From an uncultured Tateyamaria sp. (GTDB lineage Bacteria; Pseudomonadota; Alphaproteobacteria; Rhodobacterales; Rhodobacteraceae), in NCBI RefSeq assembly GCF_947503385.1, contig NZ_CANNDO010000007.1, positions 62,001 to 126,000 on the forward strand: a DNA stretch of 64,000 nucleotides, in the 5' to 3' direction. Below, piece after piece: positions 8,921-17,112 of this stretch. Under the pieces are notes generated by a model that was not told the DNA's origin, ran no database searches, and saw nothing but the letters and a program-made list of their open reading frames with translations. A program made the position numbers and the translations under genes. Position 1 is the first letter of the stretch, and the number at the start of each line of letters is the position of its first letter.

Positions 8921-9148
8921 TTATTTCACGGCGTAGGGCAGCAGGGCGAGAAAGCGCGCGCGTTTGATGGCACGGGCCAGTTCGCGTTGCTTTTTGGCCG
9001 ATACGGCGGTGATGCGGCTTGGCACGATCTTGCCGCGCTCGGACACGTAGCGTTGCAGCAGGCGTGTATCTTTGTAGTCGATCTTGGGCGCGTTCTCGCC
9101 AGAGAACGGGCAAACCTTGCGACGGCGGAAAAACGGTTTTGCAGCCAT
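8921..9148 (-). CDS. rpsR: 30S ribosomal protein bS18
   Basis: 75 residues, full family length, with the characteristic [11 protein letters not shown] start, [19 protein letters not shown] core and basic C-terminal helix. It binds 16S rRNA as a heterodimer with bS6, encoded immediately upstream (15-base gap). Confidence 0.98.
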   Translation of the reverse strand: MAAKPFFRRRKVCPFSGENAPKIDYKDTRLLQRYVSERGKIVPSRITAVSAKKQRELARAIKRARFLALLPYAVK

Positions 9149-9163
9149 TGTGCGTGCTCCTTC

Positions 9164-9517
9164 TTACCGGCGTTCGCGACGGGTGTCGCGTTCGTCGCGT
9201 TTCTGCATCTGGATCGATGGACCCTCGGCATGTTCGTCGACCTTGATGGACAGAACGCGCATGACGTCTTCGTGCAGGCGCATCAGGCGCTCCATCTCTT
9301 GCACGGCGCCAGCGGGGGCATCGGTGCGCAGATAGGCGTAGTGGCCCTTGCGGTTCTTGTTGATCTTGTAGGCCATCGTCTTCACACCCCAGTATTCGTT
9401 ATCCACGAGGGTGCCGCCGTTGTCGGCGAGGACGGTGCCAAAATGTTCGATGAGACCCTCGGCCTGAGTGTTGCTCAGGTCCTGACGGGCAATCATCACA
9501 TGCTCATAAAGAGGCAT
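9164..9517 (-). CDS. rpsF: 30S ribosomal protein bS6
   Basis: 117 residues beginning MPLYEHVMIARQD with the typical ferredoxin-like fold sequence and a basic C-terminal tail. The start at 9517 is preceded by GGAG at proper distance; the open frame continues upstream but that part is the operon leader. bS6 pairs with bS18 in the 30S platform, and in many bacteria the pair represses its own mRNA. Confidence 0.97.
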   Translation of the reverse strand: MPLYEHVMIARQDLSNTQAEGLIEHFGTVLADNGGTLVDNEYWGVKTMAYKINKNRKGHYAYLRTDAPAGAVQEMERLMRLHEDVMRVLSIKVDEHAEGPSIQMQKRDERDTRRERR

Positions 9518-9553
9518 GGACGTATCTCCACTTCTATCAAGGCGCATTTCAAA

Positions 9554-9583
9554 GACCGGTCCATGATCCCCTGCGGATCGGTC
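9554..9583 (-). promoter_or_regulatory. Hairpin in the rpsF leader, candidate bS6:bS18 autoregulatory site
   Basis: On the minus strand, outer pairs GACC/GGTC enclose an inner stem GATCC/GGATC with a one-sided bulge containing ACC. It lies between the mapped-by-eye promoter and the rpsF start. The position is right for the S6:S18 leader element; the fold match was not computed. Confidence 0.35.
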
Positions 9584-9624
9584 ACGAGAGACTGCGCGGC
9601 AAAAAGGTGCTGCAGGGATGCGCC

Positions 9625-9652
9625 CGTATACACCGCGCGCGCGCCTGTGCAA
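9625..9652 (-). promoter_or_regulatory. Candidate sigma-70 promoter of rpsF-rpsR-rplI
   Basis: On the minus strand TTGCAC, 16-base spacer, TATACG, giving a leader of about 100 bases before the rpsF start. Confidence 0.55.
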
Positions 9653-9785
9653 GGGAAAAAGCCGGGCCCCTCGGTGCCGCAAAGGCGGCACTGCAATACC
9701 TTGCGCACGCCCCAATCTGGTCACGATTACCCCCGACAGTTGTGGTTAACAAAAAACACCTGACGTGGAACGAGGGATGGGAACC

Positions 9786-10295
9786 ATGGTGGCAACAACA
9801 GACGCAATGTTTTCGGACACATACCCGCACGGGTCGGTCTTTGCACCGGTGCGGACGGTCGACGGCAGACGGTGGCTGGCGCGTGGCGCGCAGCGGTTTT
9901 CCGGGATCGTGATGGTGATGGCGGTTGTCGGATTGTGGTTGCAGCCCGGTGGTGCCTTTGAACAGGACGTCATGCTGTTCAAACTGGCGCTGTCGGCCTT
10001 CATGGGCATGGCCGGTGTGGCGTTGATCCAAGGTGCGCGGCGCAAGCGCAGCCTTGAGGTGGAAATTGACCTTGAGCGCGATGTGCTGCGTCTGGTGCGC
10101 CCGGCCGCGTCAATGTTTTCGTCGCCGGTGGTTGTGCGTCGCTGCGCGTTTTCGAACCTCGGCACGGTCGACGTGGTTTCGCATATGGTGCGGATGTGGG
10201 ACAAACGCGGCGAGCTTCTGGCCGAAGTGCCGCTGGCCGATCCCGAGACACGGTACGCCCTGCTCTGTGCCCTGAGCGCGCACGGAAAAATCTGA
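9786..10295 (+). CDS. Small inner-membrane protein of unknown function
   Basis: 169 residues, not recognised as a named family. Two hydrophobic helices at about 40-60 and 70-92 form a hairpin near the N-terminus, followed by a cytosolic domain of about 75 residues with alternating hydrophobic strands (EVEIDLERDVLRLV and similar), reminiscent of a PH-like membrane-associated fold. The ATG at 9786 has GAGGG nine bases upstream. It stands alone between the ribosomal operon (divergent) and yceI. Confidence 0.6.
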   Translation: MVATTDAMFSDTYPHGSVFAPVRTVDGRRWLARGAQRFSGIVMVMAVVGLWLQPGGAFEQDVMLFKLALSAFMGMAGVALIQGARRKRSLEVEIDLERDVLRLVRPAASMFSSPVVVRRCAFSNLGTVDVVSHMVRMWDKRGELLAEVPLADPETRYALLCALSAHGKI

Positions 10296-10423
10296 TCTGA
10301 CATCCAATTGGGACAGACCGTGTTCGCTGCCGCGCACGGTCTGTTGATCTGTGTGGAGTTGCTTCGGGGCCGGGATGCATCACATTTTGCGTCATGCGTA
10401 ACCAACCCTACGGAGCACCCACG

Positions 10424-11002
10424 ATGAAATCTCTCCTTCTGGCCACAGCCCTGACAGCAGCGGCAGGCACCGCCTTTGCCGCCGAGCGTTACACGCTCGA
10501 CAGCAGCCACAGCCAGGTCGTGTTTTCCTACAACCACCTCGGATACTCGACCACATTCGGCATGTTCTCTGGCTTTGAAGGTGAGATCATGTTTGATCAG
10601 GACAATCCTGCGAACTCGAGTGTGACCGTGTCGATGCCGACAAAATCGATGTTCACAGGCTGGGAGGCCCGTGATGGCCATTTCATGTCCGACGATTTTT
10701 TCGGGGCCGAAGACGGAGATCTGATCACTTTTACTTCGACCGCGATTGAAGTGACCGGCGACAACACCGCCAAGATCACCGGCGATCTGACCATGAACGA
10801 CACCACGCAGTCGGTGGTGCTGGACGCCACGCTGAACCAGTCCGGCGCGTTTCCCTTTGGCCCCAATCAGGGCACGCCCTGGGCTGGCTTTGATGCAACG
10901 ACGACGCTGAAGCGGTCGGATTTTGGCCTTGGCGCCTTTGCCCCGGCGGTCGGTGATGAGGTCGAGGTGATGATCTCGATCGAGGCGCAGAAGGCTGGCT
11001 GA
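10424..11002 (+). CDS. Periplasmic YceI-family protein
   Basis: 192 residues. A signal peptide ends near residue 20 (AFAAERY), and the mature part is a lipocalin-like YceI beta-barrel that in homologues binds polyprenyl quinones or similar lipids: YTLDSSHSQVVFSYNHLG at the start, conserved LTMNDTTQ middle and KRSDFGLG near the end. The start is supported by GGAG nine bases upstream. It is monocistronic with its own terminator, and faces a cytochrome b561 gene that carries a second YceI domain. Confidence 0.92.
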   Translation: MKSLLLATALTAAAGTAFAAERYTLDSSHSQVVFSYNHLGYSTTFGMFSGFEGEIMFDQDNPANSSVTVSMPTKSMFTGWEARDGHFMSDDFFGAEDGDLITFTSTAIEVTGDNTAKITGDLTMNDTTQSVVLDATLNQSGAFPFGPNQGTPWAGFDATTTLKRSDFGLGAFAPAVGDEVEVMISIEAQKAG

Positions 11003-11023
11003 TACAAGCACCGCAGTTGAGAC

Positions 11024-11056
11024 AGGGCCACGCAACGGACATTGCGTGGCCCTTTT
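11024..11056 (+). terminator. Intrinsic terminator of the yceI-type gene
   Basis: Twelve-base-pair stem (GGGCCACGCAA/TTGCGTGGCCC plus one A-T pair), six-base loop, followed by TTTT, 22 bases after the stop. Confidence 0.88.
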
Positions 11057-11108
11057 GCGTCGACGGTGCTGCCAAAACGACGCGCTGCCGCGCGACACTA
11101 TTTTATAC

Positions 11109-11132
11109 AAGACGGCCTTTTCAGGCCGCCTT
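11109..11132 (-). terminator. Hairpin after the cytochrome b561-YceI gene
   Basis: Ten-base-pair stem with one G-U pair and a four-base loop, 12 bases after the stop. It lacks a clear T-tract on the minus strand. Confidence 0.4.
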
Positions 11133-11144
11133 GCGTTGCTGCCG

Positions 11145-12380
11145 CTATCCGGTTTGATCTGATCCGCGTGAGGCGATGAGGTCCACGTCCACCTCCACCG
11201 CAAATTTGAGCGAGCTTTCGTCGGCCATGTTGTCGCCGATGCCATAATTGCGCCTGTCCAGCGTGATGCCCCCAACCATGGACGCCTCGTCCCCGTTGAC
11301 CGACAGGCCAAAGGGCAGGGTGATCGGTACGCTTTGGTCGCGGATCGTCAACGTTCCGACGGCCTCGTGACCATCGACCACCCGCATGATGTCGGCTGCA
11401 AACGTGGCCGTGGGGAATGTTGTGGCATCGAAGTAATCCGGTCCCATGGCCTGTCCGGTGACGCTGCCGAGGGTGAGAGAGGCGATTGCGATGGTGACCT
11501 CGACCGTGCCTGCGATCCCGTTTTCCACGGTTTCGTCATAGGTGATTGCAGCGGTCCAGTCCGAGAACGTGCCCGACACCTCTGATCCAAGCTGCGTCAC
11601 GGTGATGGACAGGGTCCCGTCCTGCACTTGCCAGTCTGAGGCGACCTTTTGGAGGGCTGTGCCGTCATGTCCTGCACCGTGGGGCGCATAGACGCCCATG
11701 GCCGCGCCGCCCGACAGTGCCAGCGCCCAAAAGGCAAGAGCGGCGATAACAGGCATGGCGTGTTTGTGGCTGCTGTCAGCCTGCGGCAGGTCGGGCGCGC
11801 CGAACCACATGCGGCGCAGGGTCATGTCACGGTCGACGAAATGGTGCTTGAGCGCGCCAGCAATATGCAGAAGAAGCGAAACCGCCAGAACTTTGGTCAG
11901 CACCCAATGCGCGCCGCCCATGGCGGCTGCAACCGTTTCGGATTTTGGGACCAGCGGCAGATTTTGACCAAAGGGCCACCAGATGGGCGCAAAGCCGCTT
12001 GCTGCGGCGTGGTGGATCCAGCCCGACAAGGGCACCAGCACCAAAGAGCCGTAGAGCAGCCAATGCACTGTCTCGGCGGCAAAGCTTTCGGCTTTGCGGT
12101 CAGGGTGCAGCAGGCCGGGTTTGGGTTGGCGCAGGGCCCATGCGATCCGGATCAGCGCCACAAAGAACACCGTGACACCCAGCGTCTTGTGCAGCGAGAA
12201 CAGCCATGCGGTCCGCGCCAGCAGGTCGTCAGACGGGGCTGCGGCGGTGCGCAGTTCATACGCCATGTTGTTGGCGACGATCCCAAGCGGGAACAGGGTC
12301 AGGATCAGCAGGGCGGTCAGCCAATGCAGGGTCTTGGCGACCGAGCCATAGCTGGAGGCGGTGTTGGCGAGGGACATCAT
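11145..12380 (-). CDS. Cytochrome b561-YceI fusion protein
   Basis: 411 residues in two parts. Residues about 10-195 are a bacterial cytochrome b561: four transmembrane helices with candidate haem ligands His19, His64, His106 and His172/His179. A further transmembrane helix (about 208-230) leads into a periplasmic YceI domain (about 238-405) with the family end motif LDRRNYGIG. b561 proteins move electrons across or at the membrane with quinol; fusing them to a lipid- or quinone-binding YceI barrel suggests that the two act on the same carrier. The gene is divergent from fabD and convergent with the stand-alone yceI gene. Confidence 0.9.
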   Translation of the reverse strand: MMSLANTASSYGSVAKTLHWLTALLILTLFPLGIVANNMAYELRTAAAPSDDLLARTAWLFSLHKTLGVTVFFVALIRIAWALRQPKPGLLHPDRKAESFAAETVHWLLYGSLVLVPLSGWIHHAAASGFAPIWWPFGQNLPLVPKSETVAAAMGGAHWVLTKVLAVSLLLHIAGALKHHFVDRDMTLRRMWFGAPDLPQADSSHKHAMPVIAALAFWALALSGGAAMGVYAPHGAGHDGTALQKVASDWQVQDGTLSITVTQLGSEVSGTFSDWTAAITYDETVENGIAGTVEVTIAIASLTLGSVTGQAMGPDYFDATTFPTATFAADIMRVVDGHEAVGTLTIRDQSVPITLPFGLSVNGDEASMVGGITLDRRNYGIGDNMADESSLKFAVEVDVDLIASRGSDQTG

Positions 12381-12556
12381 ACTTCTCCATCAGGGACGAT
12401 AGGACAACACGTCTGGTCCTAATGTTATGCGACCGTGCTGCGTGACAACCGCAAATTGCTGCACAGGTGCCGTGCAGCGCTGTCAGGGCTGGCTTGTTTC
12501 GTGCAGCCGCGCCCATTACACCCGGGATCAGCAAAGAACACATCGAGGGGCCGCGC

Positions 12557-13489
12557 ATGAGCATTGCATTTGTTTTTCCTGGGCAGGGGGCACAGACCAT
12601 TGGCATGGGCCGTGATCTGGCCGAGGCCTATCCGGCGGCCCGCGCGGTGTTCGAAGAGGTGGACGACGCACTGGGTGAAAAGCTGAGCGCGCTGATCTGG
12701 GACGGAGAGCAGGACAGGCTGACGCTGACGCAGAATGCGCAACCGGCGCTGATGGCCACGTCCATGGCGGTGATGCGTGCGCTGGACGCCGAAGGGGTGA
12801 CGGTCGAAAAGGCTGCGTTTGTCGCTGGCCATTCGCTGGGCGAATATTCGGCGCTATGTGCGGCGGGATCGTTGAGTGTGGCAGATGCCGCGCGACTGTT
12901 GCGCACCCGCGGGCAGGCCATGCAAGAGGCCGTGCCCGTTGGCGTGGGTGCGATGGCGGCGCTGCTGGGTCTGGATTTCGAGGCGGCCAGCGCTGTAGCC
13001 GCGGAGGCGGCAAAGGGCGAAGTGTGTCAGGCGGCAAATGACAACGATCCAAGTCAGGTGGTTGTATCGGGCCATATCGGTGCGGTCGAGCGTGCGGTGG
13101 AACTGGCCAAGGAGCGTGGGGCCAAGCGCGCGGTGATGCTGCCTGTGTCTGCACCTTTCCATTGCAGCCTGATGGAACCCGCAGCGGGTGTGATGGCCGA
13201 AGCACTGAGCCATGTGGATATCGAGACGCCCAAGGTCACCGTTGTCCCGAACGTGCTGGCGCATGGCTGCACATCCGCCACGCTTTTGCGCAACCATCTG
13301 GTGGATCAGGTAACGGCCTCCGTACGCTGGCGCGAGAGTGTGCTGTGGATGGCAGGCGAAGGTGTGACGGAGATCTGGGAGATCGGCGCGGGCAAGGCGC
13401 TGTCGGGTATGGTGCGGCGCATCGACCGGTCCATCGCCACGCGTGCGGTGGGAACGCCCGACGATGTGAAGGCCGCTGTAGATGGCTGA
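12557..13489 (+). CDS. fabD: Malonyl-CoA:ACP transacylase
   Basis: 310 residues. Transfers malonyl from CoA to acyl carrier protein, supplying the chain extender for type II fatty acid synthesis. Nucleophile Ser93 in GHSLGE, Arg118 for malonate carboxylate binding and His202 in PFHCSLM are all present. The ATG at 12557 has GAGGGG seven bases upstream; the frame is open further upstream but has no better start. First gene of the fab cluster; the following gene overlaps it by 8 bases. Confidence 0.97.
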   Translation: MSIAFVFPGQGAQTIGMGRDLAEAYPAARAVFEEVDDALGEKLSALIWDGEQDRLTLTQNAQPALMATSMAVMRALDAEGVTVEKAAFVAGHSLGEYSALCAAGSLSVADAARLLRTRGQAMQEAVPVGVGAMAALLGLDFEAASAVAAEAAKGEVCQAANDNDPSQVVVSGHIGAVERAVELAKERGAKRAVMLPVSAPFHCSLMEPAAGVMAEALSHVDIETPKVTVVPNVLAHGCTSATLLRNHLVDQVTASVRWRESVLWMAGEGVTEIWEIGAGKALSGMVRRIDRSIATRAVGTPDDVKAAVDG

Positions 13490-13913
13490 GCTTGTCACGC
13501 TTGACCCTGTGACCCTTGGCGGCCTGCGCCGCCGGTTCGCCTTTGACGAACGATTGTCGAAAATCCCCAGTGCGTTCGATGCGCTTGGCGGGTTGCAGCG
13601 CGAGGCGGGGCTTTTGGCCTGCGGACCGGAGACCGCGCTTTACCGGGTGGAGGGCGACGAGATCGAGGTGACTGTGGGCGTGCCCATGGACGTGATGCTG
13701 CCGGGGTTCGAGGCGATTGAGGTGCCGGGCAGTCGCGCATTGATGCACCGGCTGCGTGGCCCGTTTTCAGGTCTGCCGCAGGTGTACCCGGCGCTGCACG
13801 CGGCGGCGGCGGAACAGGGCCTGACGCCCACAGGATTGGCGCGCGAGGTCTACAGGATCATCGCGCGGAACGATGCACACAATGTCTGTGACGTGTATCT
13901 GGACGTAGAATAG
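13482..13913 (+). CDS. GyrI-like/AraC effector-binding domain protein
   Basis: 143 residues. The pattern (aromatic and acidic pocket residues, VTVGVPM, an ALMHRLRGPFSGLPQVYPAL segment and a C-terminal NDAHNVCDVYLDVE) resembles the SHS2-type GyrI/BltR effector-binding fold that usually binds small hydrophobic or cationic ligands. There is no DNA-binding domain. The start overlaps the end of fabD by 8 bases and fabG follows after 19 bases, so it is made together with the fatty acid synthesis enzymes; a role in sensing or binding a lipid-related ligand is only an inference from context. Confidence 0.65.
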   Translation: MAELVTLDPVTLGGLRRRFAFDERLSKIPSAFDALGGLQREAGLLACGPETALYRVEGDEIEVTVGVPMDVMLPGFEAIEVPGSRALMHRLRGPFSGLPQVYPALHAAAAEQGLTPTGLAREVYRIIARNDAHNVCDVYLDVE

Positions 13914-13932
13914 CTTGAGAAAAGGGGCATGA

Positions 13933-14670
13933 ATGTTTGATCTGACAGGTAAGTCAGCGCTGGTGACGGGCGCGTCGGGCGGGATCGGCGCAGAAATCGC
14001 GCGCACGCTGCACGCTGCGGGCGCGACCGTGGGGCTGAGCGGCACGCGGACCGAACCGCTGGAGGCTCTGGCGGGCGAATTGGGCGAACGGGCATTTGTG
14101 CTGCCCTGCAACCTCAGCGATATGGAGGCGGTCGAGGCACTGCCGAAACAGGCGACAGAGGCGATGGGCGGCCTTGATATTCTGGTCAACAATGCGGGCA
14201 TCACGCGGGACAACCTGTTCATGCGCATGTCGGACGAGGAATGGCAAAGCGTTCTGGATGTGAACCTGACCGCCACGTTCAAGCTGTGCAAAGGCGTCAT
14301 GCGCGGCATGATGAAGGCGCGCTGGGGCCGGATCGTAAACATCTCGTCGGTGGTGGGGGCCACCGGCAATCCCGGTCAGGCAAACTATGCCGCGTCCAAG
14401 GCAGGCATGATCGGCATGTCCAAAAGCCTTGCCTACGAGGTGGCGAGCCGTGGGATCACGGTAAACGCGGTTGCGCCGGGCTTTATCGCGACGGCCATGA
14501 CGGACAAGCTGACGGATGACCAAAAGGCTGGAATCATGGGGCAAATTCCCGCTGGCCGTATGGGGGAAGCCCACGAGATCGCAGCGGCCACGCTGTACCT
14601 TGCCAGCCCCGAGGCGGCCTATGTGACGGGCACCACCTTGCACGTCAATGGTGGCATGGCCATGTTGTAG
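13933..14670 (+). CDS. fabG: 3-oxoacyl-ACP reductase
   Basis: 245 residues, classic short-chain dehydrogenase. NADPH-binding TGASGGIGA (12-20), NNAG at 86-89, catalytic Ser139, Tyr152 and Lys156 (YAASK). It reduces 3-oxoacyl-ACP in fatty acid elongation. The ATG has AAGGGG upstream. Context between fabD and acpP supports FabG over other SDR enzymes. Confidence 0.97.
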   Translation: MFDLTGKSALVTGASGGIGAEIARTLHAAGATVGLSGTRTEPLEALAGELGERAFVLPCNLSDMEAVEALPKQATEAMGGLDILVNNAGITRDNLFMRMSDEEWQSVLDVNLTATFKLCKGVMRGMMKARWGRIVNISSVVGATGNPGQANYAASKAGMIGMSKSLAYEVASRGITVNAVAPGFIATAMTDKLTDDQKAGIMGQIPAGRMGEAHEIAAATLYLASPEAAYVTGTTLHVNGGMAML

Positions 14671-14688
14671 CGGCACCGCGCCACGGCC

Positions 14689-14716
14689 TTGCTATCAACC
14701 AAAGATATGCTATAGG
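14689..14716 (+). promoter_or_regulatory. Candidate acpP promoter
   Basis: TTGCTA, 16-base spacer, TATAGG, shortly after the fabG stop. It would give acpP its own transcript with a leader of about 135 bases that contains a perfect eight-base-pair hairpin (14736-14743 with 14748-14755, loop GTCA) and two weaker GC hairpins. Confidence 0.45.
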
Positions 14717-14855
14717 CGGCGCAGATTCCGGTTTGGGGCCCTTGTCAAAGGGCCCGATACTTCACCGCCCCAAGGGGGCAAGACCAGAGCCCTGACAAGA
14801 TCGGGGACACCACTTGGGGGCGCGAAATTAGCCCCGGTAAAATGAGGACAGTCAT

Positions 14856-15089
14856 ATGAGCGACATCGCGGACCGCGTGAAAAAGATCGTTGTGGAACAC
14901 CTGGGCGTGGATGAGGAGAAAGTCTCCGATAACGCATCCTTTATCGACGATCTGGGCGCAGACAGCCTGGACACCGTGGAGCTGGTGATGGCCTTCGAAG
15001 AAGAGTTTGGCATCGAGATTCCCGATGACGCCGCCGAGACCATCCAGACGTTCGGCGACGCTGTGGGCTTTATCACCAAAGCCTCCTGA
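14856..15089 (+). CDS. acpP: Acyl carrier protein
   Basis: 77 residues, acidic four-helix protein. Ser37 in the GADSLD motif is the phosphopantetheine attachment site. Carries acyl intermediates for FabD, FabG and FabF encoded around it. It is flanked by its own likely promoter and a very strong terminator, consistent with separate high-level expression. Confidence 0.98.
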   Translation: MSDIADRVKKIVVEHLGVDEEKVSDNASFIDDLGADSLDTVELVMAFEEEFGIEIPDDAAETIQTFGDAVGFITKAS

Positions 15090-15114
15090 GCCAGTTCGGG
15101 CCACGGCCCTTTTG

Positions 15115-15159
15115 AAACGGCGCTTCTTGCATATGCAAAGAAGCGCCGTTTTTCTTTTT
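15115..15159 (+). terminator. Intrinsic terminator of acpP
   Basis: Thirteen-base-pair perfect stem (arms 15116-15128 and 15138-15150), nine-base loop, then TTTCTTTTT. Confidence 0.95.
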
Positions 15160-15240
15160 GCGGTTCGCTAGTTCTTGTCTTTTGCCCGGCATGGGCGCAG
15201 ATTTGGGCAAAACAAAAGGTGATCGGGCAGGACACCAGAC

Positions 15241-15777
15241 ATGAATCGCAATGTGCCGACAATCAACACGGCGCGCATCACGCTGCGCGCCATGCGTCCG
15301 GGAGACTTCGACCGGTTTGCCGAAATCTGGGCGATGCCGGACGTCGTGCGCCATGTGGGTGGTGAGCCTTGGGGACGTGACGAGGCATGGCAATCCTTTG
15401 TCTTTCAGGCCGGCCACTGGCAGGTGAGCGGGTTTGGACAATGGGCCATCGAACTGCATCAGGGTAAAAAGATGCTGGGTCAAACCGGATTTTTCTTTGG
15501 CGCGCGCGGCTTGGGCGAGGATTACGATGCCCACCCCGAAGCCGCGTGGTTTTTAGACCCGGAATTTGCCGGTCGGGGGTTGGGTCGCGAGGCGGCAGGC
15601 GCTGCGCATGACTGGTTTGACCGGGTCATTACGGGACCGCTGGTGTGCCGTGTGGCACCGGGCAATGATGCATCACACCGCTTGGCGGGCATTCTGGGAT
15701 ACAAGGTGCTGCGCGAGGCGGTATCCGACGGGCGTGATTACGTCCTGTATATTCGCAAGTCGGTGCCGCAGGGCTAG
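15241..15777 (+). CDS. GNAT-family N-acetyltransferase (RimJ/RimL-like)
   Basis: 178 residues. Begins with the RimJ/RimL-type pattern TARITLRAMRPGDFDRFAEIW and contains the acetyl-CoA loop region GRGLGREAAGAAHDWF at about 117-132, then a conserved SHRLAGILGYK near the end. It acetylates an amino group; protein N-termini or small molecules are both possible. It sits between acpP and fabF but after the acpP terminator. Confidence 0.85.
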   Translation: MNRNVPTINTARITLRAMRPGDFDRFAEIWAMPDVVRHVGGEPWGRDEAWQSFVFQAGHWQVSGFGQWAIELHQGKKMLGQTGFFFGARGLGEDYDAHPEAAWFLDPEFAGRGLGREAAGAAHDWFDRVITGPLVCRVAPGNDASHRLAGILGYKVLREAVSDGRDYVLYIRKSVPQG

Positions 15778-15852
15778 GCGCGCATGGGCTTGAACAGCGC
15801 CACCCCTAGCGGGTAAGAGGCAGGCCAGAACGAAGATTTGGGGGCAGAGCAG

Positions 15853-17112
15853 ATGCGCAGAGTCGTTGTGACCGGATTGGGGTTGGTAACGCCGTTGGCC
15901 GATGGGGTCGAGGCAAGCTGGAGCCGCATTCTTGACGGGCAATCGGGCGCTGGTCCGATCACGCAGTTTGACCCCGAGGGCCTCGCCACCACATATGCGT
16001 GCGAAGTGCCATTGGGCGACGGCAGCGACGGGACGTTCAACGCGGACGCCTACATGGCGCCAAAGGAACAGCGCAAGGTCGACAATTTCATCATGTTCGG
16101 ACTGGCGGCGGCACAACAGGCCATCGAAGACGCTGGTTGGGCCCCCGAGGACCGCGAAAGCCTTGAACGTACGGGCGTTCTGATCGGCTCGGGCATCGGT
16201 GGTCTGAATTCCATCGCGAATACGGCTGTGATGATGGAAGAAAAGGGGCCGCGCCGCGTGTCCCCGTTTTTTGTGCCGGGCGCGCTGATCAACCTGATCT
16301 CGGGTCAGGTGTCGATCAAATACGGGTTCAAGGGGCCGAACCATTCGGTGGTGACCGCCTGTTCGACGGGGGCGCACGCCATTGGCGACGCCAGCCGCCT
16401 GATCCAGCATGGCGACGCCGACGTGATGATCGCAGGCGGGGCCGAGGCGGCGATCTGCAAGATTGGCATCGCGGGTTTCAACGCCTGCAAGGCGCTGTCG
16501 ACGAAACGTGCGGACGATCCGCAAGCGGCCAGCCGTCCATATGACGCCGACCGCGACGGGTTTGTGATGGGTGAAGGCGCGGGCATCGTGGTGCTTGAGG
16601 ATTACGACCATGCCGTGGCGCGCGGCGCCAAGATCTATGCCGAGGTGCGCGGCTACGGTCTGTCGGGCGATGCCTATCACATCACCGCCCCGTCAGAGGA
16701 CGGCGAAGGTGGGGAACGCTCGATGCGCGCGGCCTTGCGCAACGCGGGCCTTGAGCCGTCGGACATCGACTATATCAACGCACACGGCACCTCGACCATG
16801 GCGGACACGATCGAGTTGGGGGCGGTGGAGCGGCTCTTGGGCGATCACGCGGGCAATGTGACAATGTCCTCGACCAAATCGGCGACCGGGCACCTTTTGG
16901 GGGCAGCGGGCGCGATCGAGGCGATTTTCTCGATCCTTGCGATCCGCGATCAGGTCTGCCCGCCGACCATCAATCTGGACAACATGGCCGTTGAGACGCC
17001 GGTTGATCTGGCGCCGAACGCCAAGCGGGAACGCAAGGTGGAGGTCGCCTTGTCCAACAGCTTTGGGTTTGGCGGCACCAACGCCAGCGTGATCTTTGGA
17101 AAGGTCAGCTGA
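15853..17112 (+). CDS. fabF: 3-oxoacyl-ACP synthase II
   Basis: 419 residues. Condensing enzyme of fatty acid elongation with the Cys-His-His triad: Cys170 (TACSTG), His311 (AHGTST) and His347 (SATGHLLGAAG). The start at 15853 (MRRVVVTGLG) has GGGGCAGAG upstream. Its stop overlaps the mltG start by one base (TGATG). Confidence 0.97.
   Translation: MRRVVVTGLGLVTPLADGVEASWSRILDGQSGAGPITQFDPEGLATTYACEVPLGDGSDGTFNADAYMAPKEQRKVDNFIMFGLAAAQQAIEDAGWAPEDRESLERTGVLIGSGIGGLNSIANTAVMMEEKGPRRVSPFFVPGALINLISGQVSIKYGFKGPNHSVVTACSTGAHAIGDASRLIQHGDADVMIAGGAEAAICKIGIAGFNACKALSTKRADDPQAASRPYDADRDGFVMGEGAGIVVLEDYDHAVARGAKIYAEVRGYGLSGDAYHITAPSEDGEGGERSMRAALRNAGLEPSDIDYINAHGTSTMADTIELGAVERLLGDHAGNVTMSSTKSATGHLLGAAGAIEAIFSILAIRDQVCPPTINLDNMAVETPVDLAPNAKRERKVEVALSNSFGFGGTNASVIFGKVS

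Noticed and set aside
9518-9724. Extended N-terminus of bS6
   Set aside because: The extra 69 codons cover the promoter and leader; bS6 always begins at the MPLYEH-type start.
9746-11311. 521-codon minus-strand open frame
   Set aside because: Runs across the small membrane protein gene, the yceI-type gene and a strong terminator; no domain features.
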